A stretch of DNA of 64,000 nt from Dysgonamonadaceae bacterium (GCA_031260045.1 JAIRKO010000011.1:59256-123255), one strand, 5' to 3'. Positions 1 to 10,098 are shown, counted from the stretch's first letter. The notes: generated from the sequence alone by a model not told the origin. Program-made: numbers and translations.

Positions 1-1130
1 AGCGATTTCAATTCCTCTATATTTTGTTTTTCGCGGGCGGAAATAAATACGCAATTTTCGTGCAGTTTATTCATCCGGGTTTGCTTCAATTCATCAAGGG
101 AAATATTTTGTCGGGTTTTAGGCGTCAAATCGTCGGCTTCTTTTTCGACGTACGAAAAGGCGTCTATTTTATTGAAAGCAAGGATGGTCGGCTTTACTTC
201 GCAGGTGATTTCATTCAGGGTTTGGGCAACCGTTTCTATTTGCTCTTCAAACGCCGGATGAGAAACGTCGGCAACATGTATCAGGAGGTCGGCTTCGCGC
301 ACTTCGTCGAGCGTTGATTTGAACGATTCGACTAATTCGGTCGGCAGTTTGCGGATAAACCCAACCGTGTCGGCGAGCAGGAAAGCGAGGTTTTCGACGG
401 TTACTTTGCGGACGGTCGTGTCCAACGTGGCAAACAATTTGTTTTCGGCAAAAACTTCCGTTTTACTCAACAGCGTCATCAAGGTCGATTTCCCGGCATT
501 CGTGTAGCCGACCAACGCGACGCGCACCAATTTCCCTCGATTTTTCCGCTGATTGAATTTTTGTTTGTCGATTGCTTTCAGGTCTTCTTTCAATTTGGAT
601 ATTTTGTTGAGGATAATTCGGCGGTCGGTTTCTAACTGGGTTTCGCCGGGACCGCGCATTCTGAAACCTCCGCTGCCGCCTCCGCTTTGCCGTTCGAGGT
701 GCGTCCACAGGCGTTTCAGGCGGGGAAGCATGTAGTTGTATTGGGCGAGTTCGACCTGCGCTTTGGCATGAGCCGTTTGCGCGCGCGAAGCAAAAATATT
801 GAGGATTAGGCTGGTGCGATCCATGATTTTTACTTTCAGCGTTGCTTCCAGATTTCGTAATTGCTTGGGGCTTAATTCGTCGTCAAAAATTACCCATTCG
901 ATTTCGTTGTCTTCGTTTTCGGTGTATTTCCTGATTTCGTCTAATTTTCCGCTGCCGACAAAGGTGATGGGATGGGGCTTTTCCATGCGTTGCGTAAAAC
1001 GTTTCACAGCCCGAATACCGGCGGTAGCCGCCAGAAAATCCAGTTCGTCCAAATATTCTTTTACTTTTTCCTCGTTTTGTTCGGGGGTGATAACGCCGAC
1101 CAGAACGGCTTTTTCGCTTGCGAGATTCAT
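1..1130 (-). CDS. hflX: GTPase HflX (3' end runs off window)
   Basis: Absent from the ORF track because there is no stop inside the window. Reverse-strand reading from ATG at 1130: MNLASEKAVLVGVITPEQNEEKVKEYLDELDFLAATAGIRAVKRFTQ...FVGSGKLDEIRKY...QVELAQYNYMLPRLKRLWTHLERQSGGGSGGFRMRGPGETQLETDRRIILNKI...VRVALVGYTNAGKSTLMTLL; GGxGxRGPGETQLE and G1 motif GYTNAGKST are HflX hallmarks. Confidence 0.95.
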   Translation of the reverse strand, partial: MNLASEKAVLVGVITPEQNEEKVKEYLDELDFLAATAGIRAVKRFTQRMEKPHPITFVGSGKLDEIRKYTENEDNEIEWVIFDDELSPKQLRNLEATLKVKIMDRTSLILNIFASRAQTAHAKAQVELAQYNYMLPRLKRLWTHLERQSGGGSGGFRMRGPGETQLETDRRIILNKISKLKEDLKAIDKQKFNQRKNRGKLVRVALVGYTNAGKSTLMTLLSKTEVFAENKLFATLDTTVRKVTVENLAFLLADTVGFIRKLPTELVESFKSTLDEVREADLLIHVADVSHPAFEEQIETVAQTLNEITCEVKPTILAFNKIDAFSYVEKEADDLTPKTRQNISLDELKQTRMNKLHENCVFISAREKQNIEELKS

Positions 1131-1257
1131 TAAGAAATAATGATTAATGGGGATTGCGGGTCGCCGCTTCGCTCTGCCCGCAATGACGGACTTTTTGCGT
1201 GGGATGACGGATATTGTAAAAAAATCGGCAAATTATTCTGCCGGCTCTTTTTGAAGA

Positions 1258-1365
1258 TTAATCCCGTTTCTTTTTAAAAAACCAGTCTCTATTTTTAATC
1301 ATTAAGATTGCGGTGCCAGTAAAACAGATGACTGATATTACTGCGTAAAAAATAAGTAAAAACAT
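1258..1365 (-). CDS. 35-aa putative single-TM small protein
   Basis: Reverse-strand ORF MFLLIFYAVISVICFTGTAILMIKNRDWFFKKKRD; hydrophobic helix plus basic tail; overlaps the end of the preceding small membrane-protein ORF. Confidence 0.5.
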   Translation of the reverse strand: MFLLIFYAVISVICFTGTAILMIKNRDWFFKKKRD

Positions 1366-1577
1366 AATGTTATTTTTTTTTTGTTAAACATGTGATAAAA
1401 ACTAAATCCTAAACTAATCAGTCCAATGGTTGTGACTATAGCGCCCCATTGTAATGCTGTCGGATCAATATTTTCATTAGCCGTTAGAGATGTAAAGATA
1501 ACTCCACCGATAACTAATAACGCTAATTTTAATAAAAATTCAGCCGTTTTTTCTTGAATGTTAACTTTTTCTTTCAT
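1338..1577 (-). CDS. small membrane protein (DUF6722-like, tentative)
   Basis: 79 aa with two hydrophobic segments (LALLVIGGVIFTSL, GAIVTTIGLISLGFSFY). Confidence 0.55.
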   Translation of the reverse strand: MKEKVNIQEKTAEFLLKLALLVIGGVIFTSLTANENIDPTALQWGAIVTTIGLISLGFSFYHMFNKKKITLCFYLFFTQ

Positions 1578-1743
1578 AAAATTTAAGGTTTAAATTTGAC
1601 TTTATTCGGTTATTTTCGACCCCAAAGATACGACTTTAAAAGCAATTCGCAATTTTTTTATTTTCCATATTTAAGAATAAGTTACAAGTTACGAGTTACA
1701 AGTAAATGCGCCTCCTCTTGTAACTCGTAACTAAAAAAATTAT

Positions 1744-1751
1744 TATCTTTG
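1744..1751 (+). promoter_or_regulatory. Bacteroidetes -7 motif TATCTTTG upstream of mltG
   Basis: TAnnTTTG 22 bp before the ATG at 1773. Confidence 0.5.
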
Positions 1752-1772
1752 CACTTTCATTTTTTAATTCAT

Positions 1773-2810
1773 ATGAAACGAAAAACGAATCTCATCTATA
1801 TTTTTATACTACTTACTATTATTGTTTTAGGGTGTGTTGCGGGCTACTTTTATTTCCGTTTTCGTCCGGCGCCGTCGGATTTTAATATTACGGAACCGGT
1901 GTCTATTTATATCGACGAAAAAAAAGATTATTACGGGTTATTGCGTGATTTGGAATCGGTTGCGAACATAAAAAACCTTGCGCAGTTCAAAAAACTCGCC
2001 TCCGCCGCGCAATACAAGGACAACATGCTGACGGGCAGGTATGTGATTACCCCCACGATGTCGTGCGCGGATGCGTTTGGAATGTTTCTCAACGGTCGGC
2101 AAACGCCCGTGCAAATTACCTTTAACAATATCCGCCTGAAATCCGATTTTGCCGAAAAAGTAGGCAGTCAATTTATGTTTGGTTCCGAAAGTTTATTGAA
2201 AAAAATCAGGAACCCCTTTTTCTGCGAAATTTTCGGGTTCGATACCACAACCATCGCCTGCATTTTCATCCCAAACACGTATGAAATGTATTGGAACACA
2301 TCCGAATTCAAATTCATAGAACGGATGAAAAAAGAATACGAGCGTTTTTGGACGGCGGAACGATTGGAAAAGGCAAACGCCATTCCTTTAACGCCCGTTC
2401 AGGTCGCCGTCCTTGCTTCCATTGTGGAAGAAGAAACGTCGCGAAAGTCGGATTATCCGATAATAGCCGGATTGTATATCAACCGTTTGCGCAAAAATAT
2501 GTTGCTTCAAGCCGACCCTACCGTAAAATTTGCCGTAGGCAATTTTTCTTTACGGCGAATTTTGTACCGGCATTTAAACGTGAATTCTCCTTATAATACC
2601 TACAAATATCCGGGATTGCCGCCCGGTCCGATACGCTTCCCGTCCATTGCCGGAATGGATTCCGTGTTAAATTACACTCCGCATAACTATTTGTTTATGA
2701 CGGCAAAAGAAGATTTATCGGGAGGAACCAATTTTGCGGTTACCCATGCGGAACATGTTCGGAATGCAAGAAAATATCAGGCAACGCTTAACAGAAACAG
2801 AATTCGTTAA
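1773..2810 (+). CDS. mltG: endolytic murein transglycosylase MltG (YceG-like)
   Basis: N-terminal TM; VAVLASIVEEETSRKSDYPIIAGLYINRLRKNMLLQADPTVKFA...YNTYKYPGLPPGPIRFPS motifs; likely start MKRKTN at 1773. Confidence 0.93.
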   Translation: MKRKTNLIYIFILLTIIVLGCVAGYFYFRFRPAPSDFNITEPVSIYIDEKKDYYGLLRDLESVANIKNLAQFKKLASAAQYKDNMLTGRYVITPTMSCADAFGMFLNGRQTPVQITFNNIRLKSDFAEKVGSQFMFGSESLLKKIRNPFFCEIFGFDTTTIACIFIPNTYEMYWNTSEFKFIERMKKEYERFWTAERLEKANAIPLTPVQVAVLASIVEEETSRKSDYPIIAGLYINRLRKNMLLQADPTVKFAVGNFSLRRILYRHLNVNSPYNTYKYPGLPPGPIRFPSIAGMDSVLNYTPHNYLFMTAKEDLSGGTNFAVTHAEHVRNARKYQATLNRNRIR

Positions 2811-2836
2811 GTATTTCCTGTTCAAATAAAACTTTT

Positions 2837-2920
2837 ATGCAAAAAACAATTCTTTTCGGCGTTCTTTTCGTAGCGCTTTGCTGCTTGTTGGGCGCGTGTG
2901 CAACTCCTTGCGGTTGTTGA
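2837..2920 (+). CDS. 27-aa putative micro-lipoprotein
   Basis: MQKTILFGVLFVALCCLLGACATPCGC: hydrophobic signal and lipobox LGAC; below the ORF track size limit. Confidence 0.45.
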   Translation: MQKTILFGVLFVALCCLLGACATPCGC

Positions 2921-3150
2921 AATTCGAGGCAAAAAGCGAGATAAAGGGCTTTTCCCCTATAAATTTCACAAGACATTTTGATCCGCTTGTGTGTAATTGG
3001 GGATTTTATGCTAACTTTGCGAAGGTAAAACAAGAATATAAGCATTTGGTATTTTCAACAAGTGTAGAAACCCTGTGGCAAGGTGCCATACGCTTATTTC
3101 ATTTTTTATACGCACACCATTATGTAATAAGCAGCAAATTTAAAAAAGTC

Positions 3151-3315
3151 ATGAAAAAGGAAACTAAACAAGAGAGAAAAAAAAGAGCGTGGAGAGAATT
3201 TAAGGAGGAGATGAAAAATACGCCGCAGGAAAAAAAATCGAAAATATGTTTATGGTTGGAGAAACATGATGAACCTGACGATGGGTTTTTTGACATGAGA
3301 GCAGCATTAAAATAG
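3151..3315 (+). CDS. putative antitoxin of a PIN-domain TA pair
   Basis: 54 aa highly charged MKKETKQERKKRAWREFKEEMKNTPQEKKSKICLWLEKHDEPDDGFFDMRAALK, ends 5 bp before the PIN gene. Confidence 0.55.
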   Translation: MKKETKQERKKRAWREFKEEMKNTPQEKKSKICLWLEKHDEPDDGFFDMRAALK

Positions 3316-3320
3316 ATAAA

Positions 3321-3737
3321 ATGAGATTTTATTTAGATACAAACATAATCATATTCATATTGATGGAGGAATGGGATGAGGTAGATAAGAAAGTAAAATC
3401 CATTTTAAAGGATTATTCCAACCTATTTTATGTGAGTTCCATCGTGGTGCAGGAATTATTGCAATTACACAGGATAGGTAAATTCAGACCAAAACGAATT
3501 AAATCAAAAAATGACATTTTACACTCAATAAAAGAGGCAGGCATAGAAATTCGTTCTTTCAATCAATGCCATTTGGAGCAGTATGCTGAATTAGTGGAAA
3601 TAGAAGGACATAAGGACATGAACGATCACGCGATTATTGCGCAAGCAATTTCAGATAAAATACCGATTATATCGTCGGACAGTAAATTTTATTTGTACGA
3701 AAAACAAGGATTAGAATTGATATTTAATAAACGGTAG
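3321..3737 (+). CDS. PIN-domain (VapC-like) toxin
   Basis: MRFYLDTNIIIFIL... SSIVVQELLQL... NDHAIIAQAISDKIPIISSDSKF: PIN acidic residues in place. Confidence 0.85.
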   Translation: MRFYLDTNIIIFILMEEWDEVDKKVKSILKDYSNLFYVSSIVVQELLQLHRIGKFRPKRIKSKNDILHSIKEAGIEIRSFNQCHLEQYAELVEIEGHKDMNDHAIIAQAISDKIPIISSDSKFYLYEKQGLELIFNKR

Positions 3738-3800
3738 GCTAAGAAAATAAGCATAGCTATTTAGGCTATCGTAGAACTCATGAATTTAATATATATGTAT

Positions 3801-4472
3801 ATGAATGATTTTAGAAAATACGCAGTGAAACATCTGGGAATAAGTTCCGGCGCATTAGACAGATACGCCGCCATAACCGACAATTACATTTCCCCGACCA
3901 TCATTGAAGAACGGCAGTTGAACGTAGCGCAAATGGACGTTTTTTCACGCTTAATGATGGATCGCATCATCTTTTTGGGTACGCAGGTAGACGATTATGC
4001 GGCAAATGTGATTCAGGCGCAGCTGCTGTATCTCGATTCCGCCGAGCCGGGAAAAGACATTTACATTTACATCAATTCTCCGGGCGGCTCTGTTTACGCG
4101 GGCTATGGCATTTACGACACGATGCAGTATATCGCCAGCGACGTTAACACCATTTGCACGGGGATGGCGGCTTCTTTTGCAGCCATCTTGCTGGTTGCCG
4201 GAACAAAGGGAAAACGTTCGGCGTTGAAACATTCCCGCGTGATGATTCATCAACCGTTGGGCGGCGCTCAGGGGCAGGCTTCGGACATCGAAATCACCGC
4301 CCGCGAAATCCTGAAAGTCAAACAGGAAATTTATACAATCATTGCCGAACATTCGGGACAGACTTACGAAAAAGTGCTTGCCGACGGCGATCGCGACTTC
4401 TGGATGACCGCTGAAGAAGCCAAAACCTACGGCATGATTGACCAAGTATTAACAAAAAAACAAATCGCTTAA
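3801..4472 (+). CDS. clpP: ATP-dependent Clp protease proteolytic subunit
   Basis: [54 protein letters not shown]. Confidence 0.97.
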   Translation: MNDFRKYAVKHLGISSGALDRYAAITDNYISPTIIEERQLNVAQMDVFSRLMMDRIIFLGTQVDDYAANVIQAQLLYLDSAEPGKDIYIYINSPGGSVYAGYGIYDTMQYIASDVNTICTGMAASFAAILLVAGTKGKRSALKHSRVMIHQPLGGAQGQASDIEITAREILKVKQEIYTIIAEHSGQTYEKVLADGDRDFWMTAEEAKTYGMIDQVLTKKQIA

Positions 4473-4481
4473 ATTATTTTT

Positions 4482-5714
4482 GTGGCTAAAACTAAACAAC
4501 ATTGCAGCTTTTGCGGGAGACCTGAAAATGAATTAAAACTCCTCCTTTCCGGCGTCGACGGTTATATCTGCAACGAATGTATCGAACGGGCGCACGAAAT
4601 CGTAAAGACAGAAATTGCCAACAAACAGGACGGCTTTTCGCTGAAAAACGATGAACTGCCACGCCCTAAACAAATCAAGGAATTTCTCGATCAATATGTT
4701 ATCGGACAGGATGATGCGAAGCGTTACCTGTCCGTTTCGGTCTATAACCATTATAAACGGCTCATGCACACGCCGGGAAAAGACGAGGTCGAAATCGAAA
4801 AGTCCAATATTATTATGGTGGGACCGACCGGAACGGGCAAAACGCTTTTGGCGAAAACCATCGCCCGGATATTGAAAGTCCCGTTTTCGATTGTCGATGC
4901 AACGATTTTGACCGAAGCCGGTTATGTGGGCGAAGACGTTGAAAGCATCCTGACGCGCCTCCTGCAAGTGGCTGAATACGACGTGAAAGCGGCGGAAAGG
5001 GGAATTGTGTTTATCGACGAAATCGACAAGATTGCCCGCAAAAGCGATAATCCGTCCATCACCCGCGACGTGAGCGGCGAAGGCGTGCAGCAGGGATTGT
5101 TGAAATTGTTGGAGGGTTCGGTGGTCAATGTGCCGCCGCAGGGCGGGCGTAAACATCCCGAACAAAAAATGATTCCGGTGGATACGAAAAATATTTTGTT
5201 TATCTGCGGCGGCGCTTTCGACGGTATTGAGAAAAAAATCGCGCAACGCCTGAACACGCAGGTTGTCGGATACACCGCCATTCAAAAAACGGCGCATATC
5301 GACCGCAATAATCTGCTGCAATACATTGCCCCGCAGGATTTGAAATCTTTTGGCTTAATTCCCGAAATTATCGGTCGTTTGCCCATTCTCACCTATCTGA
5401 ACCCGTTGGATAAAACGGCGCTCCGAAATATCCTCACCGAACCTAAAAACTCAATAACCAAGCAATACCGGAAACTGCTCGAATTGGATGAAATCAAACT
5501 GACTTTCGACGAAGACGCGCTGAATTACATTGTCGATAAAGCCGTCGAATTTAAGCTGGGCGCGCGCGGATTGCGTTCGATTACCGAAGACGTCATGATT
5601 GACGCCATGTTTGAATTGCCCTCTTCCGGCGAAAAGGAACTCCACATTTCCCTTGATTATGCGCAGTCCAAAGTGGAAAAATCGCGAACAAAATTGTTGG
5701 CTGACGGTGAGTGA
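4482..5714 (+). CDS. clpX: ATP-dependent protease ATP-binding subunit ClpX (GTG start)
   Basis: [10 protein letters not shown] zinc motif, [25 protein letters not shown], directly downstream of clpP. Confidence 0.97.
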   Translation: MAKTKQHCSFCGRPENELKLLLSGVDGYICNECIERAHEIVKTEIANKQDGFSLKNDELPRPKQIKEFLDQYVIGQDDAKRYLSVSVYNHYKRLMHTPGKDEVEIEKSNIIMVGPTGTGKTLLAKTIARILKVPFSIVDATILTEAGYVGEDVESILTRLLQVAEYDVKAAERGIVFIDEIDKIARKSDNPSITRDVSGEGVQQGLLKLLEGSVVNVPPQGGRKHPEQKMIPVDTKNILFICGGAFDGIEKKIAQRLNTQVVGYTAIQKTAHIDRNNLLQYIAPQDLKSFGLIPEIIGRLPILTYLNPLDKTALRNILTEPKNSITKQYRKLLELDEIKLTFDEDALNYIVDKAVEFKLGARGLRSITEDVMIDAMFELPSSGEKELHISLDYAQSKVEKSRTKLLADGE

Positions 5715-5866
5715 GTGTATTTGAATTGTCGCGAGGCTAATCATCGCACCCGTCATTGTAAAGGCGACGCTGTGGAGTCAAAAACTCATCATCTCGCAAA
5801 TCAAAGAATTATTTAAAATTTTTCAAAAAAGTCTAAAAATATTTGCATTATTTAAAGACAATCATA

Positions 5867-5874
5867 TATCTTTG
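5867..5874 (+). promoter_or_regulatory. -7 motif TATCTTTG upstream of recQ
   Basis: TAnnTTTG close to the first recQ ATG. Confidence 0.4.
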
Positions 5875-5885
5875 TTTTCAGTAGA

Positions 5886-8090
5886 ATGCAGGAATTTTTT
5901 AATATGGGGAAAGATAATTTTTTGAGAGAACAACTTAAAAAACATTTTGGATTTGATACCTTTAAGGGCAATCAGGAAGCGGTAATCCGCAACATCCTGG
6001 ACGGGAACGACACTTTCGTCCTGATGCCCACCGGAGGCGGCAAATCCCTTTGTTATCAATTACCCGCCCTTTTAATGGAAGGCACTGCCCTTGTGATTTC
6101 CCCCCTTATCGCTTTGATGAAAAACCAAGTCGACGCCATGCGGAATTTCAGCGAAGACAACGGCGTCGCTCATTTCATTAATTCTTCTTTGAGCAAAAGC
6201 GCGGTCGATAAAGTAAAAGAAGACATCCTGTCGGGCGTTACCAAATTGTTTTACGTTGCGCCGGAATCCATGAACAAAGAAGAAAATATTGATTTCCTGC
6301 GACAAATACCGATTTCGTTTTATGCCATCGACGAAGCGCACTGTATTTCGGAATGGGGGCATGATTTTAGACCGGAATACCGGCGTATCAGACCGATAGT
6401 AAACGAAATTGCCCGCCGCCCGCTGGTGGCTTTGACGGCTACGGCTACGCTTAAAGTTCAGCATGACATCCGGAAAAACTTGGGAATAATGGATGCCGCT
6501 ATCTTCAAATCGTCTTTCAACCGCCCGAATCTTTATTATGAAGTGCGCTCTAAAAATAAAGATATTGACAAGGAAATCATTAAATTTATTAAAGCAAATC
6601 AGGGTAAATCGGGAATCGTATATTGCCTTTCCAGAAAAAAAGTGGAAGATTTTACGAAAATACTGGAAGCGAACGGGATTAACGCTTTAGCCTATCATGC
6701 GGGGATGGATGCACACAAGCGTTCGGATAATCAGGACGCTTTTTTAATGGAAAAAACGAAGGTTATTGTCGCGACAATCGCTTTCGGGATGGGAATTGAC
6801 AAGCCCGACGTGCGTTACGTAATCCATTACGACATTCCCAAAAGCCTTGAGGGATATTATCAGGAAACGGGACGCGCGGGACGCGACGGCGGAGAAGGAA
6901 AATGCATCGTTTTTTATGCAAACAAAGATTTGCAAAAATTGGAAAAATTTATGCAGGGAAAACCTGTGGCTGAGCAGGAAATCGGGCGGCAACTGTTGGA
7001 AGAAACCAAAGCATACGCCAAATCGTCGCTTTGCCGTCGGAAAATATTATTGCATTATTTCGGAGAAGATTATACGAAAGACAATTGCGGAGCTTGCGAT
7101 AATTGCCTAAATCCGAAAAAACAGGTGGAAGCGAAAGAACTGTTGATTTCGATTTTAGAAACTGTTGATTTACTGAATAATAAATTTAAATCCGACCATA
7201 TTATTAACATCCTGCAAGGGAAAAACACTTCCGAAATTACTGCCTACGGACATCAGGATTTGGAGATTTTCGGCACCGGTTGCGAAGAAGACGGGCAAAC
7301 CTGTAATGCGATAATCAGGCAAGCCATGATTGCCGGTTATCTTGATAAGGACATCGAAAATTACGGATTGCTGAAAATAACGCCTGCCGGTAAAAAATAT
7401 TTGGCAAATCCGGATTCTTTCAAAATAACGAAAGACAATGATTTTGAGGAAGAGGGCAACCCGGAAGAAACGCCGATGCGCGGAGGCGCCGTCTGTGCGG
7501 TCGATCCTGTCTTGTATGCGATGATGAAAGACTTGCGGAAAAAACTTTCCAAAAAATTGAACGTTCCGCCTTATGTGATTTTCCAAGACCCGTCGTTGGA
7601 AGCGATGGCGACAACTTATCCGGTTACCGATGAGGAATTGCAGAATATTCCGGGTGTAGGCGCCGGGAAAGCCAAACGTTACGGGCTGGAATTTATCGAA
7701 CTCATCAAAAGGCATGTTATCGAAAACGAAATCGAACGTCCCGAAGATTTGAGAATTCGCACGGTGGCGAATAAATCCAAGCTGAAAATCGACATCGTGC
7801 AAAGCATTGACCGGCAAGTTGCGCTGGACGATATTGCATTGTCTAAGGGATTGGAATTTAGCGAATTGCTGGACGAAATCGAAGCCATTGTTTATTCCGG
7901 CACCAAAATTAATATTGATTATTTCATCGACGAAATCATGGATGAAGAACATATCGAATACATATACGGCTATTTCAGAGAATCGGAAACGGACAGTCTG
8001 AGGAAAGCCATTGAAGAAATCGGCAGCGACCATACCGAAGAGAATATCCGCTTGATACGGATTAAGTTTCTTTCCGAATTGGCAAATTGA
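5886..8090 (+). CDS. recQ: ATP-dependent DNA helicase RecQ
   Basis: PTGGGKSLCYQLPAL, DEAHCISEWGHDFRPEY, RQC zinc cysteines (CRRKILLHYFGE...CGACDNC), HRDC-like C-terminus. Confidence 0.96.
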   Translation: MQEFFNMGKDNFLREQLKKHFGFDTFKGNQEAVIRNILDGNDTFVLMPTGGGKSLCYQLPALLMEGTALVISPLIALMKNQVDAMRNFSEDNGVAHFINSSLSKSAVDKVKEDILSGVTKLFYVAPESMNKEENIDFLRQIPISFYAIDEAHCISEWGHDFRPEYRRIRPIVNEIARRPLVALTATATLKVQHDIRKNLGIMDAAIFKSSFNRPNLYYEVRSKNKDIDKEIIKFIKANQGKSGIVYCLSRKKVEDFTKILEANGINALAYHAGMDAHKRSDNQDAFLMEKTKVIVATIAFGMGIDKPDVRYVIHYDIPKSLEGYYQETGRAGRDGGEGKCIVFYANKDLQKLEKFMQGKPVAEQEIGRQLLEETKAYAKSSLCRRKILLHYFGEDYTKDNCGACDNCLNPKKQVEAKELLISILETVDLLNNKFKSDHIINILQGKNTSEITAYGHQDLEIFGTGCEEDGQTCNAIIRQAMIAGYLDKDIENYGLLKITPAGKKYLANPDSFKITKDNDFEEEGNPEETPMRGGAVCAVDPVLYAMMKDLRKKLSKKLNVPPYVIFQDPSLEAMATTYPVTDEELQNIPGVGAGKAKRYGLEFIELIKRHVIENEIERPEDLRIRTVANKSKLKIDIVQSIDRQVALDDIALSKGLEFSELLDEIEAIVYSGTKINIDYFIDEIMDEEHIEYIYGYFRESETDSLRKAIEEIGSDHTEENIRLIRIKFLSELAN

Positions 8091-8157
8091 ACAGGGTGCA
8101 AATCATGGTTTGACAAACTTTTTTGTGTAATTTTGCAGCAAACTAAAAAATACAACT

Positions 8158-8412
8158 ATGTCGAGTAAACATTACAAAACAAAAATTAAAGCGCCGATGA
8201 CTGTTGGCGAACCTGTTGCAACTTATCAATACCCGGTTTCCGAAAATTCATTGTCCGACGCTTGGAATCCCAATGTCCCGTTTCATGGGACGCAGGAGGA
8301 ATGGTGGGAGCATTTTCATCGTATTGAGGAAGGACATTTTACGTCGGGAGAAGAACACGAAAAGCAATTTGAAGCATGGAAGAAAGAATACCTTACAAAC
8401 CGTATGAGGTAA
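8158..8412 (+). CDS. putative antitoxin of RelE/ParE-type pair
   Basis: 84-aa ORF overlapping the downstream toxin ORF by 37 bp. Confidence 0.5.
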   Translation: MSSKHYKTKIKAPMTVGEPVATYQYPVSENSLSDAWNPNVPFHGTQEEWWEHFHRIEEGHFTSGEEHEKQFEAWKKEYLTNRMR

Positions 8413-8714
8413 GCGATCAATTTTTTACAAGCCGTGCACAAATTTATGATTATACTTACGATATTTTTGGTTATTTTCAGGCTGAGCGATACTTGCAAAA
8501 AATTAAAAAATCATTAGTAACACTTCCCGAATATTACACTGTTTACCCCGAATGTCGCCCCCTTGCTACCAAAAGCCGCATGTATCGCAATATTATTCTG
8601 GACGCCCATTTGATTATTTACCGGATAACGGACAAACGTATTGAAGTGCTTGATATAGTTCATTCCGCATCCAGTACGGGTAAAATTCGCGCCGTTCGGC
8701 GGATTCACCTTTAA
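8376..8714 (+). CDS. RelE/ParE-family toxin
   Basis: ARAQ-like start, YFQAERYLQKIKKSLVTLPEYYTVYPECRPLATKSRMYRNIILDAHLIIYRITDKRIEVLDIVHS: typical plasmid-stabilisation fold pattern. Confidence 0.75.
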   Translation: MEERIPYKPYEVSDQFFTSRAQIYDYTYDIFGYFQAERYLQKIKKSLVTLPEYYTVYPECRPLATKSRMYRNIILDAHLIIYRITDKRIEVLDIVHSASSTGKIRAVRRIHL

Positions 8715-8739
8715 ACAATTTGAAAAAATAAATAAACAC

Positions 8740-9882
8740 ATGAAAACACTTGTTTTTCAACTATTAACGCTTGTATTTTGCTCCGCTTTCATTTTCCCTT
8801 CCTGCCGGAAAAACGCCGCCCTTGCCGGTTCTGATACCGTCCTTTCCGGCGACAGCGTTTATTTCGCCAAAGGTTTTCGGATAGAAACCCGCGACAATTA
8901 TACGCTTCTAACCGTCCGCAATCCATGGAAACCGGAACGGGAATTGCAACGTTTTGTGCTTGTTCCCCGCGCGGATACGTTGCCTAAATCTTTACCGCAA
9001 GGCATTTTAATTCGCACGCCGCTCCGGCGCACCGTAAGTTTCGGCTCCGTGCAATGCGGTTTTATGGCTGGATTGGATGTGTTGACGACCCTTGTCGGGG
9101 TGTGCGAACCGGAGTATATCAATATCCCGTTTGTCAGGAACGGCGTCCGCGATGGAAAAATCGCCAACGTCGGGCAGGCGGCAAATCCTGACATGGAACG
9201 GATTATGTTTGTCGAACCCGACGCCCTTTTTACCGCCCCCATCGAAGAATCCGGAACGGGACAAATCACCGCGCTGGGCATCCCCGCCGTCGAATGTGTC
9301 GATTATATGGAATCTTCGCCTCTGGGACGCGCGGAATGGATACGGTTTTTTGCCCTGTTTTTTGAGAAAAGAAATTCGGCTGATTCGTTATTCGCCCAAA
9401 CAGTAAACAATTACAAAGCATTACAGGATTTAACCGCGCAGATTGAAATCCGTCCGACGGTTTTTTCCGAAACCATTTACGGCGGCTTGTGGTATTTGCC
9501 CGGCGGAAACAGTTATATGGCTCATTTCTTTCGGGATGCGGGCGCCGATTACCTTTGGAAAGAAAATACGCAAACCGGTTCCGTTGCATTATCGTTTGAG
9601 GCGGTGCTTGAAAAAGCCGAAAAGGCTGATTGTTGGCTGATTAAATACAATGCTCCGAATGAATTGACATTAAGAGAATTGGAAAAGGATTTCCCGAATT
9701 ACGCCCTTTTTGATGCATACAAAAAAGGAAATGTTTACGCCTGCAATACCGGAAAAACGACCTATTACGAGGATTTGCCCGTTCATCCCGATTACATTTT
9801 GAAAGATTTGGTTGGGGTTTTTCATCCGGAGGTTTTGCCCGGTTATCGTCCGAAATATTATAGGAAAATCGGAAAAGAGTAG
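8740..9882 (+). CDS. ABC transporter substrate-binding lipoprotein (cobalamin/siderophore type)
   Basis: Lipobox FPSCRKN; SSVQCGFMAGLDVLTTLVGVCEPEYI...NPDMERIMFVEPDALFT...: periplasmic-binding BtuF/FepB-like pattern. Confidence 0.75.
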   Translation: MKTLVFQLLTLVFCSAFIFPSCRKNAALAGSDTVLSGDSVYFAKGFRIETRDNYTLLTVRNPWKPERELQRFVLVPRADTLPKSLPQGILIRTPLRRTVSFGSVQCGFMAGLDVLTTLVGVCEPEYINIPFVRNGVRDGKIANVGQAANPDMERIMFVEPDALFTAPIEESGTGQITALGIPAVECVDYMESSPLGRAEWIRFFALFFEKRNSADSLFAQTVNNYKALQDLTAQIEIRPTVFSETIYGGLWYLPGGNSYMAHFFRDAGADYLWKENTQTGSVALSFEAVLEKAEKADCWLIKYNAPNELTLRELEKDFPNYALFDAYKKGNVYACNTGKTTYYEDLPVHPDYILKDLVGVFHPEVLPGYRPKYYRKIGKE

Positions 9883-10071
9883 AGACGGGGCGCCTCTCTA
9901 CATCGCGGTTCGCAATGACGTGTGCGGTGTTTCTGCTTCTCCGCGCCAATCGTGTTTGCTATTCCCGTCATCCCGCACTACGCTCAATCAATCCCCTTAA
10001 CTCTCAACCCCAAATCCCCCCTTCCCCCTTATTTTTTCCCTATTTCCGTAGCATGATTAATAAATAGTTAC

Positions 10072-10079
10072 TATATTTG
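10072..10079 (+). promoter_or_regulatory. -7 motif TATATTTG upstream of array gene 1
   Basis: TAGTTACTATATTTGTAC; about 160 bp before the ATG, implying a long leader. Confidence 0.45.
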
Positions 10080-10098
10080 TACCGATTTTTTCCCGTTT

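Noticed and set aside
24-1140. Plus-strand ORFs 24..317, 319..507, 553..735, 799..1140
   Set aside because: Antisense to the clear HflX reading frame on the minus strand, which the track misses because it leaves the window.
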